Shown here: piece after piece, positions 25,131-33,987 of the stretch
How positions within the stretch are numbered: position 1 is the first letter of the stretch
Layout: each line of letters starts with the position of its first letter
DNA from: a virus
Direction: 5' to 3' (one strand)
Virus record (IMG/VR): IMGVR_UViG_3300003886_000004
Span: 1-58,324 of that record
Length of the DNA: 58,324 nt
Position numbers and translations under genes: made by a program
The notes under the pieces: generated by a model
Database searches by the model: none
Told to the model about the DNA's origin: nothing
Seen by the model: only the letters and a program-made list of their open reading frames with translations

Positions 25131-25860
25131 ACGTTTTGAATCTTTTGAGACTTTTGTACAGTTTGTTTGTGTCATCACCAATTTGATATCTCTCGTTCAA
25201 ATGTGATTTCCATTTACATAAAACTGTTTCCACTTCTTGGACCCCCACCATTCTTTTGTATCCAGGGGGAGCATAGTAACGATTCAATTCTTCTGAGATT
25301 GTTTCAACTGCCCACTCACTCAACTCTACATTGTTATACACAGGAACGTCTAATTCTTCAGCTAGTCGTCTAGCCCCTTCTAAAGGTGAACTAAATAAGA
25401 ATACGTTCTCAACTGAAAATTCGATATTGACTATTTGTAAACACTCTAGCATATCTGCGATCTTGAATCCGATCCAAGGTCCAAACCCAACCCAACCTAC
25501 TACAGTATTCATAACCTGTTGATAAGTTAACCTATCATTTTCAATGAAAGGAGAAACCAATCTATCTAGTCCTACCGAGGTCAAGTAGTCGATTGAGTTA
25601 GTAGCTAGGTCACCCCGAAAGTGTCTACGTTCGACCCCACGGGGCACCCACGTTGTTTGTGCAGCCCTTTTCATGGTCTCCCAATACTTTGGAGAGTCTA
25701 CTATCCAACAAGCCGTACCAGAGTCGTAGAAACACCAATAAGCAAGCAACCAACGGTACAACTTGAACCCTTTCAAATTTGATTCAAACAGCATTACATA
25801 GATTGGATCTAAATCGTTTGAATCTAATAAATCTTTTCCAAATTCACCACAACTAGACAT
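25063..25860 (-). CDS. Amino-acid:DNA transferase / aGPT-Pplase-like protein
   Basis: 265 residues with DPIYVMLFE, YRWLLAYWCFYDSG, WVPRGVERRHFRGD and WVGFGPWIGFKIADML. These match the DNA-glycosylase-like helical enzymes (alpha-glutamyl/putrescinyl-thymine pyrophosphorylase family) that displace the phosphate from phospho-5-hmdU in DNA and attach an amino acid. The gene overlaps the flavin enzyme by 8 bp. The attached amino acid cannot be read from sequence. The 3' end overlaps a plus-strand gene. Confidence 0.7.
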   Translation of the reverse strand: MSSCGEFGKDLLDSNDLDPIYVMLFESNLKGFKLYRWLLAYWCFYDSGTACWIVDSPKYWETMKRAAQTTWVPRGVERRHFRGDLATNSIDYLTSVGLDRLVSPFIENDRLTYQQVMNTVVGWVGFGPWIGFKIADMLECLQIVNIEFSVENVFLFSSPLEGARRLAEELDVPVYNNVELSEWAVETISEELNRYYAPPGYKRMVGVQEVETVLCKWKSHLNERYQIGDDTNKLYKSLKRFKTSKTAQHLLSACRKGKLLDLSQT

Positions 25861-26704
25861 GTTCTGTTTCGATCCTTATTTTATTTGCTGACCATCCGGC
25901 AGCAATCGTTCCAAGTTTTCCAGAACCGGTAGCTACCCAGATATTCTTATGCAGTTCAACACACAAACAAGGATCGTCACCAGTTGGACAATATGGGCGT
26001 AAGCCGACCTTAGTTTTCTTTGGTGGATTTTTGAATCCTAAAGCTGTTTTACATCTGTCTTCACATTCTCTGGTTTTTGCTCTCGTCCAATTTGCCTCTA
26101 AGATAGCTGTACCGTCTCCGATCCAAATATCTCTACCTTGTTGGTGAGCTACAATCTGTTTGTAAGGTGCCCAATGTTTAATGAATGCTGATTTTATTTT
26201 TCCCCGAAAACGAAAACTTACTCCCTTTTTTTGTTTAATGATTACAGGTAAATCAAGAATACTTGGACTCCATACCCCCGCTGCAACAATAACTAATTTT
26301 GTACGTACCTCTTTGATTATTCCTTGATCGCTGTACAAAACAACAGGACAATTAGAATCTCTTGCTACAACATCAGTAACCTTGCCAGAGGTGATATATT
26401 TTGAGAGGTTTCTTTTTATTGAATCAGGATTAACTCTGGATACGTAAGTAGTCCCACCTAAAGGTTTTAATCTGTGTTCTTCTTCAACTACTCCCCATAG
26501 ATCATTTAAGGTTTCCACAGAATCCTCATAATCATCAGAACGCATACTGCTAACCCAAGAAGGTTTGAAGTGGCCACCACTAGCGTTAGATCCTGATTGC
26601 TCTTGTTGATCATCTAACAGTAAAACTTTTCTACCTTGGGTTAACAAGGATTTGAAAATCGTACCTCCAACTATTCCAGCACCAACTACTACTGCATCAT
26701 ACAT
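25853..26704 (-). CDS. FAD-dependent amine oxidase/lyase (DAO family)
   Basis: 283 residues with Rossmann GAGIVGG (8-14), a DD pair that binds ribose, and a late FAD-binding GSGKLGTIAAGWSAN. It resembles D-amino-acid/glycine oxidases. In thymidine-hypermodifying phages flavin-dependent lyases trim the amino acid already attached to the base (established knowledge). Sandwiched by overlaps between transferase and kinase genes, it is best read as part of that pathway. Confidence 0.8.
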   Translation of the reverse strand: MYDAVVVGAGIVGGTIFKSLLTQGRKVLLLDDQQEQSGSNASGGHFKPSWVSSMRSDDYEDSVETLNDLWGVVEEEHRLKPLGGTTYVSRVNPDSIKRNLSKYITSGKVTDVVARDSNCPVVLYSDQGIIKEVRTKLVIVAAGVWSPSILDLPVIIKQKKGVSFRFRGKIKSAFIKHWAPYKQIVAHQQGRDIWIGDGTAILEANWTRAKTRECEDRCKTALGFKNPPKKTKVGLRPYCPTGDDPCLCVELHKNIWVATGSGKLGTIAAGWSANKIRIETEHV

Positions 26705-27263
26705 TGTGATTCCCTAATAATCGACGTACTATTTTTTTAGTTGCTTGATTCTGTGATACACGATAACAATGTACAGGTGTAAATTCAAATTTAGTTCTGG
26801 TTCTTTCTATCACACCAAACCTACGACGTGTGTTTCCTTCATCTAAAGGTTTATCATTTCCCTTTTCCTCTCTTCTTTTTTTGATTCTGTCAATACACAC
26901 TTCAATATCTGTTGTGAGATAATAAAGGTGTGTGATGGTTTCAGTTAATTTAGAAGTCCATTTCACATCTTCAGAAAGCATCAATCCTTCACAGAGAATA
27001 TCATACTTTCTCAGATCTAACATTTCGAGAATCTCATAAACTATTCGAGAACTACCTAGAACATCACAACCAGCACAAGGGGATTCGTAGTGAGACAACA
27101 CCACGATAGGTCGGGTTCCTTCTAAAGAAGGTCTGAGATACCAAACAGGATTTTTACGTCCTTTGAAATATCTTGGTTCAAATTCCCCTAGTTTCTCCAT
27201 TACTGATTTCATTACAGTGGATTTCCCTGCTCCACTTGTTCCTCTGATTTGTACAATCATCAA
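26697..27263 (-). CDS. DNA 5-hydroxymethyluridine kinase (P-loop)
   Basis: 188 residues with Walker A GTSGAGKST (8-16). Further features are KGRKNPVWYLRP and YDILCEGLMLSEDV, then a lid region with DRIKKRREEKGN. The family phosphorylates 5-hmdU within DNA, activating it for displacement. Position directly between flavin enzyme and helical protein supports this over a metabolic kinase. Confidence 0.78.
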   Translation of the reverse strand: MMIVQIRGTSGAGKSTVMKSVMEKLGEFEPRYFKGRKNPVWYLRPSLEGTRPIVVLSHYESPCAGCDVLGSSRIVYEILEMLDLRKYDILCEGLMLSEDVKWTSKLTETITHLYYLTTDIEVCIDRIKKRREEKGNDKPLDEGNTRRRFGVIERTRTKFEFTPVHCYRVSQNQATKKIVRRLLGNHNV

Positions 27264-28154
27264 TCAAACCCCTTTGTATTTTCGTTTCGATCTACCTTGA
27301 TCCCAGAGAACCCTTTCATATTTATCCCACTCACACAGAGAATGTTCAATTTCTCTTAGCTCAAAGATTGGAAGATCCCACAGTGACTTAGACGAATTAG
27401 CTTGATCTAATAAATCTGTGATAAAATCTAATTCATTTTCCAGAGGAGGAAGTTGGTATGAATTTGAGTCAGTATCGAAAGGAACTTCATGAATCCTATA
27501 CAACCCTCTCGTTGCTCCTGGTCCAACATTGCACCACGTATTGACATCATAAGCATCTTTCAAAATATCAGTATGCCTCAGGTCACATACAATTTCGTAA
27601 GCCATGAAAGATCCGAGACCGTCAAATTGTACAAACGTATCTTGGAAATTTTCAAGAGAACAATCAGCACCTAATTCTCCCATCATCCAGTGTCTATTGT
27701 TCCACACTTCAGTCAATCTATCACAGATGTTAACGTACTTAGGAACTCCCTGGGAAGAAGCAATCATGTATGCCCCTGTAAACAGTCTATCCCCTCGATC
27801 TTTGAGACTCTTCAGCAATTGCTTAGCGTTAGCCTCATTCCATTTTACAGTTAACCCTTCACATACTAGCATTTCACCAGTAGGATGAGGTAGGTTAAAC
27901 CAACGAAAACAGATTGTAGCAAATACAACTTTAGGACTATCTTTCAGTGGATCACGTATGTACTTGCGAAACCACTGAGTAGTCTTATCGTTCTCTCGGT
28001 ATGGGTTAGTGAAAAAGTTATTCTGTAAAACTTCATCGTCAGTCCAAGGTTTGATTATCCCTTTCTTTCTTTTCAGATAGATCTTGTTCCTTTCCTTTAT
28101 CCAATAAAAGAACCTGTCAATAGGTTTCATCTTTTTGACTTTGCTAGTTAACAT
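27264..28154 (-). CDS. 5-hmdU DNA kinase helical-domain protein (HMUDK_hel/aGPT-Pplase fold)
   Basis: 296 residues; GGAG supports the start at 28154. Features FFYWIKERNKIYLKRKKG, KPWTDDEVLQNNFFTNPYRE and DKTTQWF are the family signature, followed by the helix-hairpin-helix-like FDGLGSFMAYEIVCDL and the GPGATRGL loop. It is related in fold to amino-acid:DNA transferases and is usually found fused to or beside the 5-hmdU kinase. It could guide substrate recognition or be a second transferase. Confidence 0.75.
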   Translation of the reverse strand: MLTSKVKKMKPIDRFFYWIKERNKIYLKRKKGIIKPWTDDEVLQNNFFTNPYRENDKTTQWFRKYIRDPLKDSPKVVFATICFRWFNLPHPTGEMLVCEGLTVKWNEANAKQLLKSLKDRGDRLFTGAYMIASSQGVPKYVNICDRLTEVWNNRHWMMGELGADCSLENFQDTFVQFDGLGSFMAYEIVCDLRHTDILKDAYDVNTWCNVGPGATRGLYRIHEVPFDTDSNSYQLPPLENELDFITDLLDQANSSKSLWDLPIFELREIEHSLCEWDKYERVLWDQGRSKRKYKGV

Positions 28155-28380
28155 CAGTAGTCTCCAATCCTTGTGCGTACTTCACATGGTGGGGATAATT
28201 TTTACTCCACGATTGTTGAAGGAGCCAGAACCAATAAGTGTCAGGGATATCTTTTAACTTATAACCTTTGTAAGTTCCCCAGGTCATAATTGATTGATCA
28301 TGTAACAGAATAACGTTACTCTGTTTGATGGTTTCGTTTTGTTCAAGTAGTTTGTTTCGATTTAGATTACAGTGTGGCAT
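28144..28380 (-). CDS. DUF3820-like small protein
   Basis: 78 residues from the ATG at 28380 (GGGGAG upstream, overlapping the polymerase stop). The motif TWGTYKGYKLKDIPDTYWFWLL is split here for quoting: TWGTYKGYKLKDIP then DTYWFWLLQQSW. It matches the small DUF3820 domain also found at the ends of nucleases and polymerases. Role unknown. Confidence 0.65.
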   Translation of the reverse strand: MPHCNLNRNKLLEQNETIKQSNVILLHDQSIMTWGTYKGYKLKDIPDTYWFWLLQQSWSKNYPHHVKYAQGLETTDVN

Positions 28381-30472
28381 TTTCTCCCCAACTAGTTTCG
28401 TGGTAGTCAATTCCTACAGTTAAAGGAACATTGATATCGTTCCCTATATTTTCCATTATACTCTGAATCATTTTTACCTTTCCTAAGTTACGTTTGTTAG
28501 GTCGATACGGAAAATCTAAAACAAGTTCATCGTGTACCTGCATAACAATGTGGTAGTCGAGCAGATCTTTAAGATACTCATACACGTCTACCATAGCTCG
28601 AACCATGACCCAACATGCTGTACCTTGAACGTGATAGTTCAAAGGGATTGTAGGTGATATTTTCCCCCAAGAAGTTGTAGCACAGTAGAGAGGGTATCCT
28701 TGATCCCCTACAGATGAATCAGGAATAGTTTCTACGTAACCGTGTTCATTGGCAAAGTTTATCCAATACTGGTTTAACTTCTCTTGTTTCTTGAATCTGG
28801 CTTTTAATAATCTGTAACACCCTAATCTACGGAAAGTAGCATTTGCTGTAGCTTCTTGTGCCCCGTATTGAATAGCAAACCCTCCATTTTTACACCACTG
28901 ATACCAAGTAGATTTGTATAGATCTTTTATCAGAGTACCTATTTGTTGGGGTCCAACGTCTTGTAAATGTTTGTTCCAAATATCAGGATAGATTGTAGAA
29001 AAGTTCAAAAGATGAACAGAACCAAAATAAGGAGGTTTGTCGGAATATTCAAATAAGTCTACTAATTCAGATTCTTTTGATTCGTAAGCAGGAATACGTA
29101 ACTCGATGTTGTTGTAATCTAATGACCACCACTCTCTACCTGGACTAGGTCCAAATGCGTATCTAAGATTTTTACCCTGTTCATCTTTTTGTTTTGAAAT
29201 AACCTGTTGACTGGGGTTCTTAGATGACCAACGAAGTGTACTTGTTCCTGTCGGGTTTAATGACGGATGCAGACAAAACCAACCTTTATCAGAAGTTTCT
29301 TTCCAAAATCTTACATAACTTTCCATGTAGTTACAAGAGACGTCTAATTTTCGTTTGATCTCTAGGCCAGTAAAAAACGTTTTTGCCAGTGATCGAGTTC
29401 GTGAAGTATCTTTGTACTTGCTTACTACTTCTTTAGTTAAAGATGGGTTACCAGTAGGTGTGTATTCCAGTGGTACCATATTGAGTAGATCGTGATGTGT
29501 TTCAGAACTATCTGTATACCCAAAAACAAAATTTAAGAGAGAATTGTTATTCCCTGATTTTGGTAATTCTAAATCGTACCCAAATGAAGCTGCTAGGTTT
29601 TTACATATTCTACCTTGTTTGTTTGATTCTTTCTGATACGTGTAATACAGTTCATCTAACTTATCTCTAGACAAAGTTATTCCATAATTCTGCATATCTG
29701 AAACTATATGCAGTAACTTGTTTCTGTATAAATACAAATCAGTTAAGTTTAATTCCTCTAATTTTTTACAGACCAATTGATAGAGGATCATTGTAGAAGC
29801 TGAATCAACGTTTGCATACGTAGAACAAAGATTGTACCAGGGGTGAAGTTTAGAAGACATTCCCTGTGTCCAATTTTTGTCTTGATCCGTATCCTCTTCA
29901 TCAATTTCAGGTAATAATTCAGGAGCTAATTTACACAAAGCTCGAAGCAACCACATATCCGATTTCCAAGGTTTCCCCTTTAATGAGGGCATCTGTGGAT
30001 CTGTTATAGTTGATATCCACCAATCAGGTAAAGAACGTCTAACAATGTTTCTTGCTTTTTTTGTTGCCTCTTTCAACACAGTCTCATACTGACGTATATT
30101 GATTCCAAGGTGGACCAAAACCATTGTAGCCAGATCTTTTGGCTGAGAAGAATTTAATAAATGTCCCCCTAACATCGTGTCTCTAGTTTTTCCCCAATCC
30201 CAATTATCTGTCCATCTTCTGTACTTCAAAGTTTTCAACATCGTTACATCAAATACAACATTGTGACCTACGGTAGTTTTAGCTTTTCTAAACTGTCTGT
30301 CTATTTGGGTTAAATGATGGTTTGGAATTTTAGGTATTCTTGTCAAAGGGTCAACATCCCATTCCCAAATATACTGGTTTTCCTGGTCATCACAAATTGT
30401 TACGATATAAGGCATTGAATTATGGTAAGGATCTAATCCAGTACATTCAGTATCAAAAGCTATATCAACCAT
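28367..30472 (-). CDS. polA: DNA polymerase I (family A) with 3'-5' exonuclease
   Basis: 701 residues from the ATG at 30472, which overlaps the upstream stop (TAATG); an upstream TTG is possible. The exonuclease domain starts DIAFDTECTG (Asp7, Glu9) with HNVVFDVTML. The polymerase has motif A WWSLDYNNIELRI (NN in place of the usual SQ), motif B KNGGFAIQYG (keeping Lys and Phe), and motif C QVHDELVLDF. No 5'-nuclease domain. This is the replicative polymerase. Confidence 0.95.
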   Translation of the reverse strand: MVDIAFDTECTGLDPYHNSMPYIVTICDDQENQYIWEWDVDPLTRIPKIPNHHLTQIDRQFRKAKTTVGHNVVFDVTMLKTLKYRRWTDNWDWGKTRDTMLGGHLLNSSQPKDLATMVLVHLGINIRQYETVLKEATKKARNIVRRSLPDWWISTITDPQMPSLKGKPWKSDMWLLRALCKLAPELLPEIDEEDTDQDKNWTQGMSSKLHPWYNLCSTYANVDSASTMILYQLVCKKLEELNLTDLYLYRNKLLHIVSDMQNYGITLSRDKLDELYYTYQKESNKQGRICKNLAASFGYDLELPKSGNNNSLLNFVFGYTDSSETHHDLLNMVPLEYTPTGNPSLTKEVVSKYKDTSRTRSLAKTFFTGLEIKRKLDVSCNYMESYVRFWKETSDKGWFCLHPSLNPTGTSTLRWSSKNPSQQVISKQKDEQGKNLRYAFGPSPGREWWSLDYNNIELRIPAYESKESELVDLFEYSDKPPYFGSVHLLNFSTIYPDIWNKHLQDVGPQQIGTLIKDLYKSTWYQWCKNGGFAIQYGAQEATANATFRRLGCYRLLKARFKKQEKLNQYWINFANEHGYVETIPDSSVGDQGYPLYCATTSWGKISPTIPLNYHVQGTACWVMVRAMVDVYEYLKDLLDYHIVMQVHDELVLDFPYRPNKRNLGKVKMIQSIMENIGNDINVPLTVGIDYHETSWGENATL

Positions 30473-31056
30473 TAAAGACTTTTCCAAATTGAAGACAGTT
30501 CAGTATTCCAACGATCAATGTAATCTTGTGCTGTGGTGTAAGGTGAAGAGTATTCTGTGCCTTGGATGGATAATTTCCAATCTGTCCAAGAAGCGTATTC
30601 ACCTAGAATGATTTTAGTTTCAACAAACTTATCCCTTTCTAATTTTGATTTCCTAACTAACCTGGCCTGGGACAAAACTTGATCCCCATGATCGATAATT
30701 GCAGCATACCTAGAGTGACTTAACTCATTCTTGGTCAATTGTGCCCGCAACCTACCATCGTGAATATAGCAATGACAGGCATGACAGAGAGGAACAGTCT
30801 CTAGGTATTCCATTATCCCTAGTTCATAATCAATTTGGTAGAGTTCATGACCTTCCAGATGATGATGAAATTTAGCCTTTAATTTATGTACACCACAGGA
30901 TGCACATCTGTAATTAGTTGAAGCGTATGCTTCTCCTCTGGTTTTATTCCACCACTTAGAACCTAATACTGTTCTAGGATTCATCCCGTGTAAAGGGAGA
31001 GGAATGTTTTCACTCAACAATACAGAAGGATTTAATTTCCAATCAGACATAGACAT
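30472..31056 (-). CDS. HNH-like zinc protein beside DNA polymerase
   Basis: 194 residues with CASCGVHKLKAKFHHHLEGH and LCHACHCYIHDGR, i.e. two CxxC pairs around a His cluster. This is the typical layout of HNH endonucleases. C-terminal half is helical and basic. It may be a repair or recombination nuclease, or a homing-type nuclease inserted upstream of polA. The catalytic Asn is not obvious. Confidence 0.65.
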   Translation of the reverse strand: MSMSDWKLNPSVLLSENIPLPLHGMNPRTVLGSKWWNKTRGEAYASTNYRCASCGVHKLKAKFHHHLEGHELYQIDYELGIMEYLETVPLCHACHCYIHDGRLRAQLTKNELSHSRYAAIIDHGDQVLSQARLVRKSKLERDKFVETKIILGEYASWTDWKLSIQGTEYSSPYTTAQDYIDRWNTELSSIWKSL

Positions 31057-31059
31057 TAG

Positions 31060-31503
31060 TTACTCATCAACTCCGTCAAGTCTGTTTAAGTCTAATCTCC
31101 AACCTCTATTTCCTGAACCAAGAGTACAATGAAAAACTTGACATGTTTCAGGTCTATCCTTGTAAATTTTACATGATCGAGTTGTCCGATCTAAACAAGC
31201 ACACCAAGAATCAGAAGATCTGACCATTTCCAACCCCTCCTCTTCATCATCTTTGACAACGACCGGAAGTTGTAGTTTCGGTTTAACCTTTCTAGCTGCT
31301 TTCTCTATTCCTTCTCTTTCGTTTTCCTTTACGGAAATGTCTGAAAGACTACAACAAGCTGATTTACAAAAAGGGAGAGCGTCTTTACAATCACATTCGT
31401 ATCTGAGATATACTCCATCAGATCCGGTTTCAATTACAATTGGACCTGAAGGGGTAATCTTCAATACTGAACGATTCGGAACGCTTGGAAAACTTTCATT
31501 CAT
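31060..31503 (-). CDS. YkgJ-like Cys-cluster protein
   Basis: 147 residues with CDCKDALPFCKSACCSL near residue 35 and later CACLDRTTRSCKIY then RPETCQVFHC. This is the YkgJ/UPF0153 pattern of clustered cysteines thought to bind zinc or iron. Its start overlaps the stop of the zinc-finger gene upstream. Function unknown. Confidence 0.7.
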   Translation of the reverse strand: MNESFPSVPNRSVLKITPSGPIVIETGSDGVYLRYECDCKDALPFCKSACCSLSDISVKENEREGIEKAARKVKPKLQLPVVVKDDEEEGLEMVRSSDSWCACLDRTTRSCKIYKDRPETCQVFHCTLGSGNRGWRLDLNRLDGVDE

Positions 31504-31708
31504 TCGGAAAACCTTTAACGTAGCTAGGGAGGGAAATAAGAGGCCTAGGATCGATTCTAACGCACTTTTTGAGGATTGGCCTAGACTTTACCCTTTTTTG
31601 TGTCAAACGCTTCCCCGTACCCTTACACGGGACGCATGGGAAACCTTTTGTAGATGTACCACTACCAAGGCAAGCGATACAAAGTATTTTAGGTTTGAAA
31701 ACAGGCAA
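31496..31708 (-). CDS. DnaJ-type zinc-finger mini-protein
   Basis: 70 residues containing one DnaJ-like double CxxCxGxG unit: CIACLGSGTSTKGF and CVPCKGTGK. Such small phage zinc proteins often bind nucleic acid or unfolded protein. A terminator lies just upstream, so it may head a transcript. Confidence 0.65.
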   Translation of the reverse strand: MPVFKPKILCIACLGSGTSTKGFPCVPCKGTGKRLTQKRVKSRPILKKCVRIDPRPLISLPSYVKGFPNE

Positions 31709-31723
31709 GGATTATCCAAAGGT

Positions 31724-31758
31724 AAAAAATAAACCTACCCTATATTTCAAGGGTAGGT
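31724..31758 (-). terminator. Rho-independent terminator
   Basis: On the minus strand a 9-bp perfect stem (ACCTACCCT/AGGGTAGGT, 8-nt loop) is followed by TTATTTTTT. It ends the recombination operon after the acidic putative SSB gene. Confidence 0.85.
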
Positions 31759-31786
31759 CTGGTTAAAGAAAAAACAGGAACGTAAT

Positions 31787-32929
31787 CTAGCCTTCCAGAT
31801 CATCCCAGGAAACAGACTTGTAAACTTCTGCATTGTCGAGATTTTTGAGATTACAAGTTTCTTTGGTTTTGAATACCGCAGTTACTTGACACTCAACTGC
31901 TTTTTTCTTACTTGGTGCTTTGTACAAAACCACGTCATCTTTTTCAGGGATGTATGATTCTTCATCATCCTCTTCACCCTCTTCATCTTCACTATCCTCT
32001 GATTCCCCTTCATCCAGGAACCCACCTAAAGAAACCCAATCTTCATAATCGTTAGGATCGATTCCACGAGACTCAGATTCATCAGTCAAAGAGGTGATTG
32101 CATCTTCATCGTCCAAATCAGCATCAACTCCTAGAGCAGCGAATGTTGCCTCTTCCTCTTCCTCTTCCTCTTCCTCTTCCTCTTCCTCTTCCTCTTCAGA
32201 CAAAACTTCAACTAAGTCTGCCCAAGTTTCATATTCATCAGGATCCAAATCTGATTCAAGAGCGAGTTTGGTCAACTCAGCTTGTGATTCTTCATCTTCT
32301 CCATCCGCTGATTCTCCCAAAGCGACCAAATCAACATCGTCACTTTCTTCCTCTGCTTCTTCAACATCGTCACTTTCTTCGGGTTCGTAACCTTCAGCTA
32401 CCCCATACCAAACACTCTGTACTCTTGGATTAGGGTACTCTTTAGTTCCTTCTCCTATCCAGGTTCGGAAACTAAAACAAGGAGCTTCTTCAAGCAGTTC
32501 CTTACAAGCTGTTTCCAAATCATCAAATTCCAACTCAGAAGTATCTAATCCTAGAAGTTGAAGATTGTTCACCATCGATTTCAAGTGTTCATCAAGAGTC
32601 TTCTTTTTACCTCCTGAATTTGGGGTATCACAAAGAGGTTCTCGAACAAGGAAAACACTTTCCCCGGCTGTTTGAACTTCAACTCCATCGACTTCAACTG
32701 AGGTTGGTTCAAGACACGTACCACGAGCAAAGAAGTAAACTTCCCCTTTCAAGTCACCATCTTCGTAGGTATCGAACCCACAATCAACCAGTTGTGCCAC
32801 ACCGTTACGAATACCAGGAGGAAGACCTCCGCCACCAGGTAATTCAGTATCGTTGTCTTTATTGGAGTTAAATGACTTCTTTCCTTTTGCAGACAATTTA
32901 GACAACACACTTTTCGATCTTCTTACCAT
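31787..32929 (-). CDS. Acidic repeat protein, putative single-strand DNA-binding protein
   Basis: 380 residues. N-terminal basic segment, then a compact domain (about 40-185) with GVAQLVDCGFDTYEDGD, GEVYFFARGTCLEP and VFLVREPLCD, resembling phage SSB-like proteins. Then a very acidic region with two 45-residue internal repeats (pattern L..LG..AD...DE, DP..YE.W..L) separated by 16 consecutive Glu, and a small C-terminal beta domain. Next to Sak4 and CsrA. Acidic tails in SSBs recruit partners. Family assignment is inference. Confidence 0.55.
   Translation of the reverse strand: MVRRSKSVLSKLSAKGKKSFNSNKDNDTELPGGGGLPPGIRNGVAQLVDCGFDTYEDGDLKGEVYFFARGTCLEPTSVEVDGVEVQTAGESVFLVREPLCDTPNSGGKKKTLDEHLKSMVNNLQLLGLDTSELEFDDLETACKELLEEAPCFSFRTWIGEGTKEYPNPRVQSVWYGVAEGYEPEESDDVEEAEEESDDVDLVALGESADGEDEESQAELTKLALESDLDPDEYETWADLVEVLSEEEEEEEEEEEEEEEEATFAALGVDADLDDEDAITSLTDESESRGIDPNDYEDWVSLGGFLDEGESEDSEDEEGEEDDEESYIPEKDDVVLYKAPSKKKAVECQVTAVFKTKETCNLKNLDNAEVYKSVSWDDLEG
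32149..32196. repeat. Hexanucleotide microsatellite (8 units) encoding poly-Glu
   Basis: Eight perfect head-to-tail copies of a 6-bp CT-rich unit on the plus strand encode 16 glutamates (about residues 245-260) on the minus strand. Unit length keeps frame, so slippage would change tail length without frameshift. Confidence 0.95.
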
Positions 32930-32972
32930 TACAAAACTTTCAAAACTGAGAAACTAATTAACAAAACTACAA

Positions 32973-33167
32973 CTACACAGAATCTTTTTCTATTTCAGAA
33001 CCTCCAATCAATTTATCACGTAAGATCAATTTTTCACGTAAAATGATCTTGTCCTTCGGTGCTTCTATTCCAATTTTAGCACGACCCCTTGAATAACCTA
33101 AAATCTGAATTTTGATTTCATTATCGATCATCACTGACTCACCCTTTTTTACAGTCAAAACTAACAC
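32973..33167 (-). CDS. csrA: CsrA/RsmA-family RNA-binding regulator
   Basis: 64 residues from a GTG at 33167, giving the canonical opening MLVLTVKKGESVMIDN; GGAGGAA lies six bases before it, inside the end of the Sak4-like gene. Later AKIGIEAPKDKIILREKL has the RNA-contacting Arg44 at the usual position. CsrA dimers bind GGA motifs in mRNA leaders and alter translation. A phage copy could reprogramme host metabolism or order phage translation. Confidence 0.92.
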   Translation of the reverse strand: MLVLTVKKGESVMIDNEIKIQILGYSRGRAKIGIEAPKDKIILREKLILRDKLIGGSEIEKDSV

Positions 33168-33168
33168 G

Positions 33169-33987
33169 TCAATTTCCTCCAATCAAATGAACTATTTTTT
33201 TGTATGTTGGATCAACAATAACTTCTGGAAGATCTTGAGAAGATCTAGGACGACGGAACTTTGTTTTGTATACTGCATTCGGTCCAATCCTCAAACAGTA
33301 ATCAACTCCCGGAACTGATTTGATTTTAGTTTTCAATTTTCCCCTGATCTTAACCTTCACCTCTTTTGTTTTTGTACGTAGGAAAGTATGCCCTATGTAA
33401 TCAGCTTCTGGGTTTAACCAACTAGCTATAGAAGGACTTACCGCAGGACCAACAAAAGGTACTACAATTTCACTATCTTCAGTCACATCGAATTCACGCT
33501 CTTGGGCAATAATAACTCTGTGTGCATGTTTTTGACCCATGATCAATCTCAAATACTCTTTGACTTGGATACCAACTTGCATCCAATCAGAACGGGTCGC
33601 CATACCCCAAGTATTTTGAATAGGTATTTCATCTAATCCCAGAATCTCTTTTAACACTAAAGACTGAAGACTTGAAACACCGTCAAGAATTATGGTTTCA
33701 TACTCAGAGAATTTTGGAGCGAGGTCTGTAACTATTTGAATTGATTTATCGATCTCTGCATAATAAAGACCTTTAGTATCAAACACACTCAGAGTACCAT
33801 CTTCAACACAGACGATCAAAGCTTTCTTGGGAAACGTACTAGCTAAGGTAGTTTTACCACTCGCACTACTCCCGTAAAGCACCATTGAGATTTTCCGGTT
33901 ACCACGACTAACAGGACGAATAACAGCAGAGCTAAAACTTTTTCTCACTTTTGCAGGTTTTCTTCTTTTCTTTTTGACAACAACCAT
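33169..33987 (-). CDS. Sak4-like RecA-fold ATPase (AAA_24)
   Basis: 272 residues with a basic N-terminal 30-residue extension, Walker A GSSASGKTT (39-47), Walker B ETIILDGVSSL and a sensor-like RVIIAQERE. This is the phage single-strand annealing/recombination ATPase type found with an SSB and a Cas4-like nuclease, both present here. The last bases carry the ribosome-binding site of csrA. Confidence 0.85.
   Translation of the reverse strand: MVVVKKKRRKPAKVRKSFSSAVIRPVSRGNRKISMVLYGSSASGKTTLASTFPKKALIVCVEDGTLSVFDTKGLYYAEIDKSIQIVTDLAPKFSEYETIILDGVSSLQSLVLKEILGLDEIPIQNTWGMATRSDWMQVGIQVKEYLRLIMGQKHAHRVIIAQEREFDVTEDSEIVVPFVGPAVSPSIASWLNPEADYIGHTFLRTKTKEVKVKIRGKLKTKIKSVPGVDYCLRIGPNAVYKTKFRRPRSSQDLPEVIVDPTYKKIVHLIGGN

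Noticed and set aside
32094-32433. Ser-rich and Leu/Pro-rich frames on the plus strand
   Set aside because: They are mirror readings of the poly-Glu microsatellite in the real minus-strand gene.
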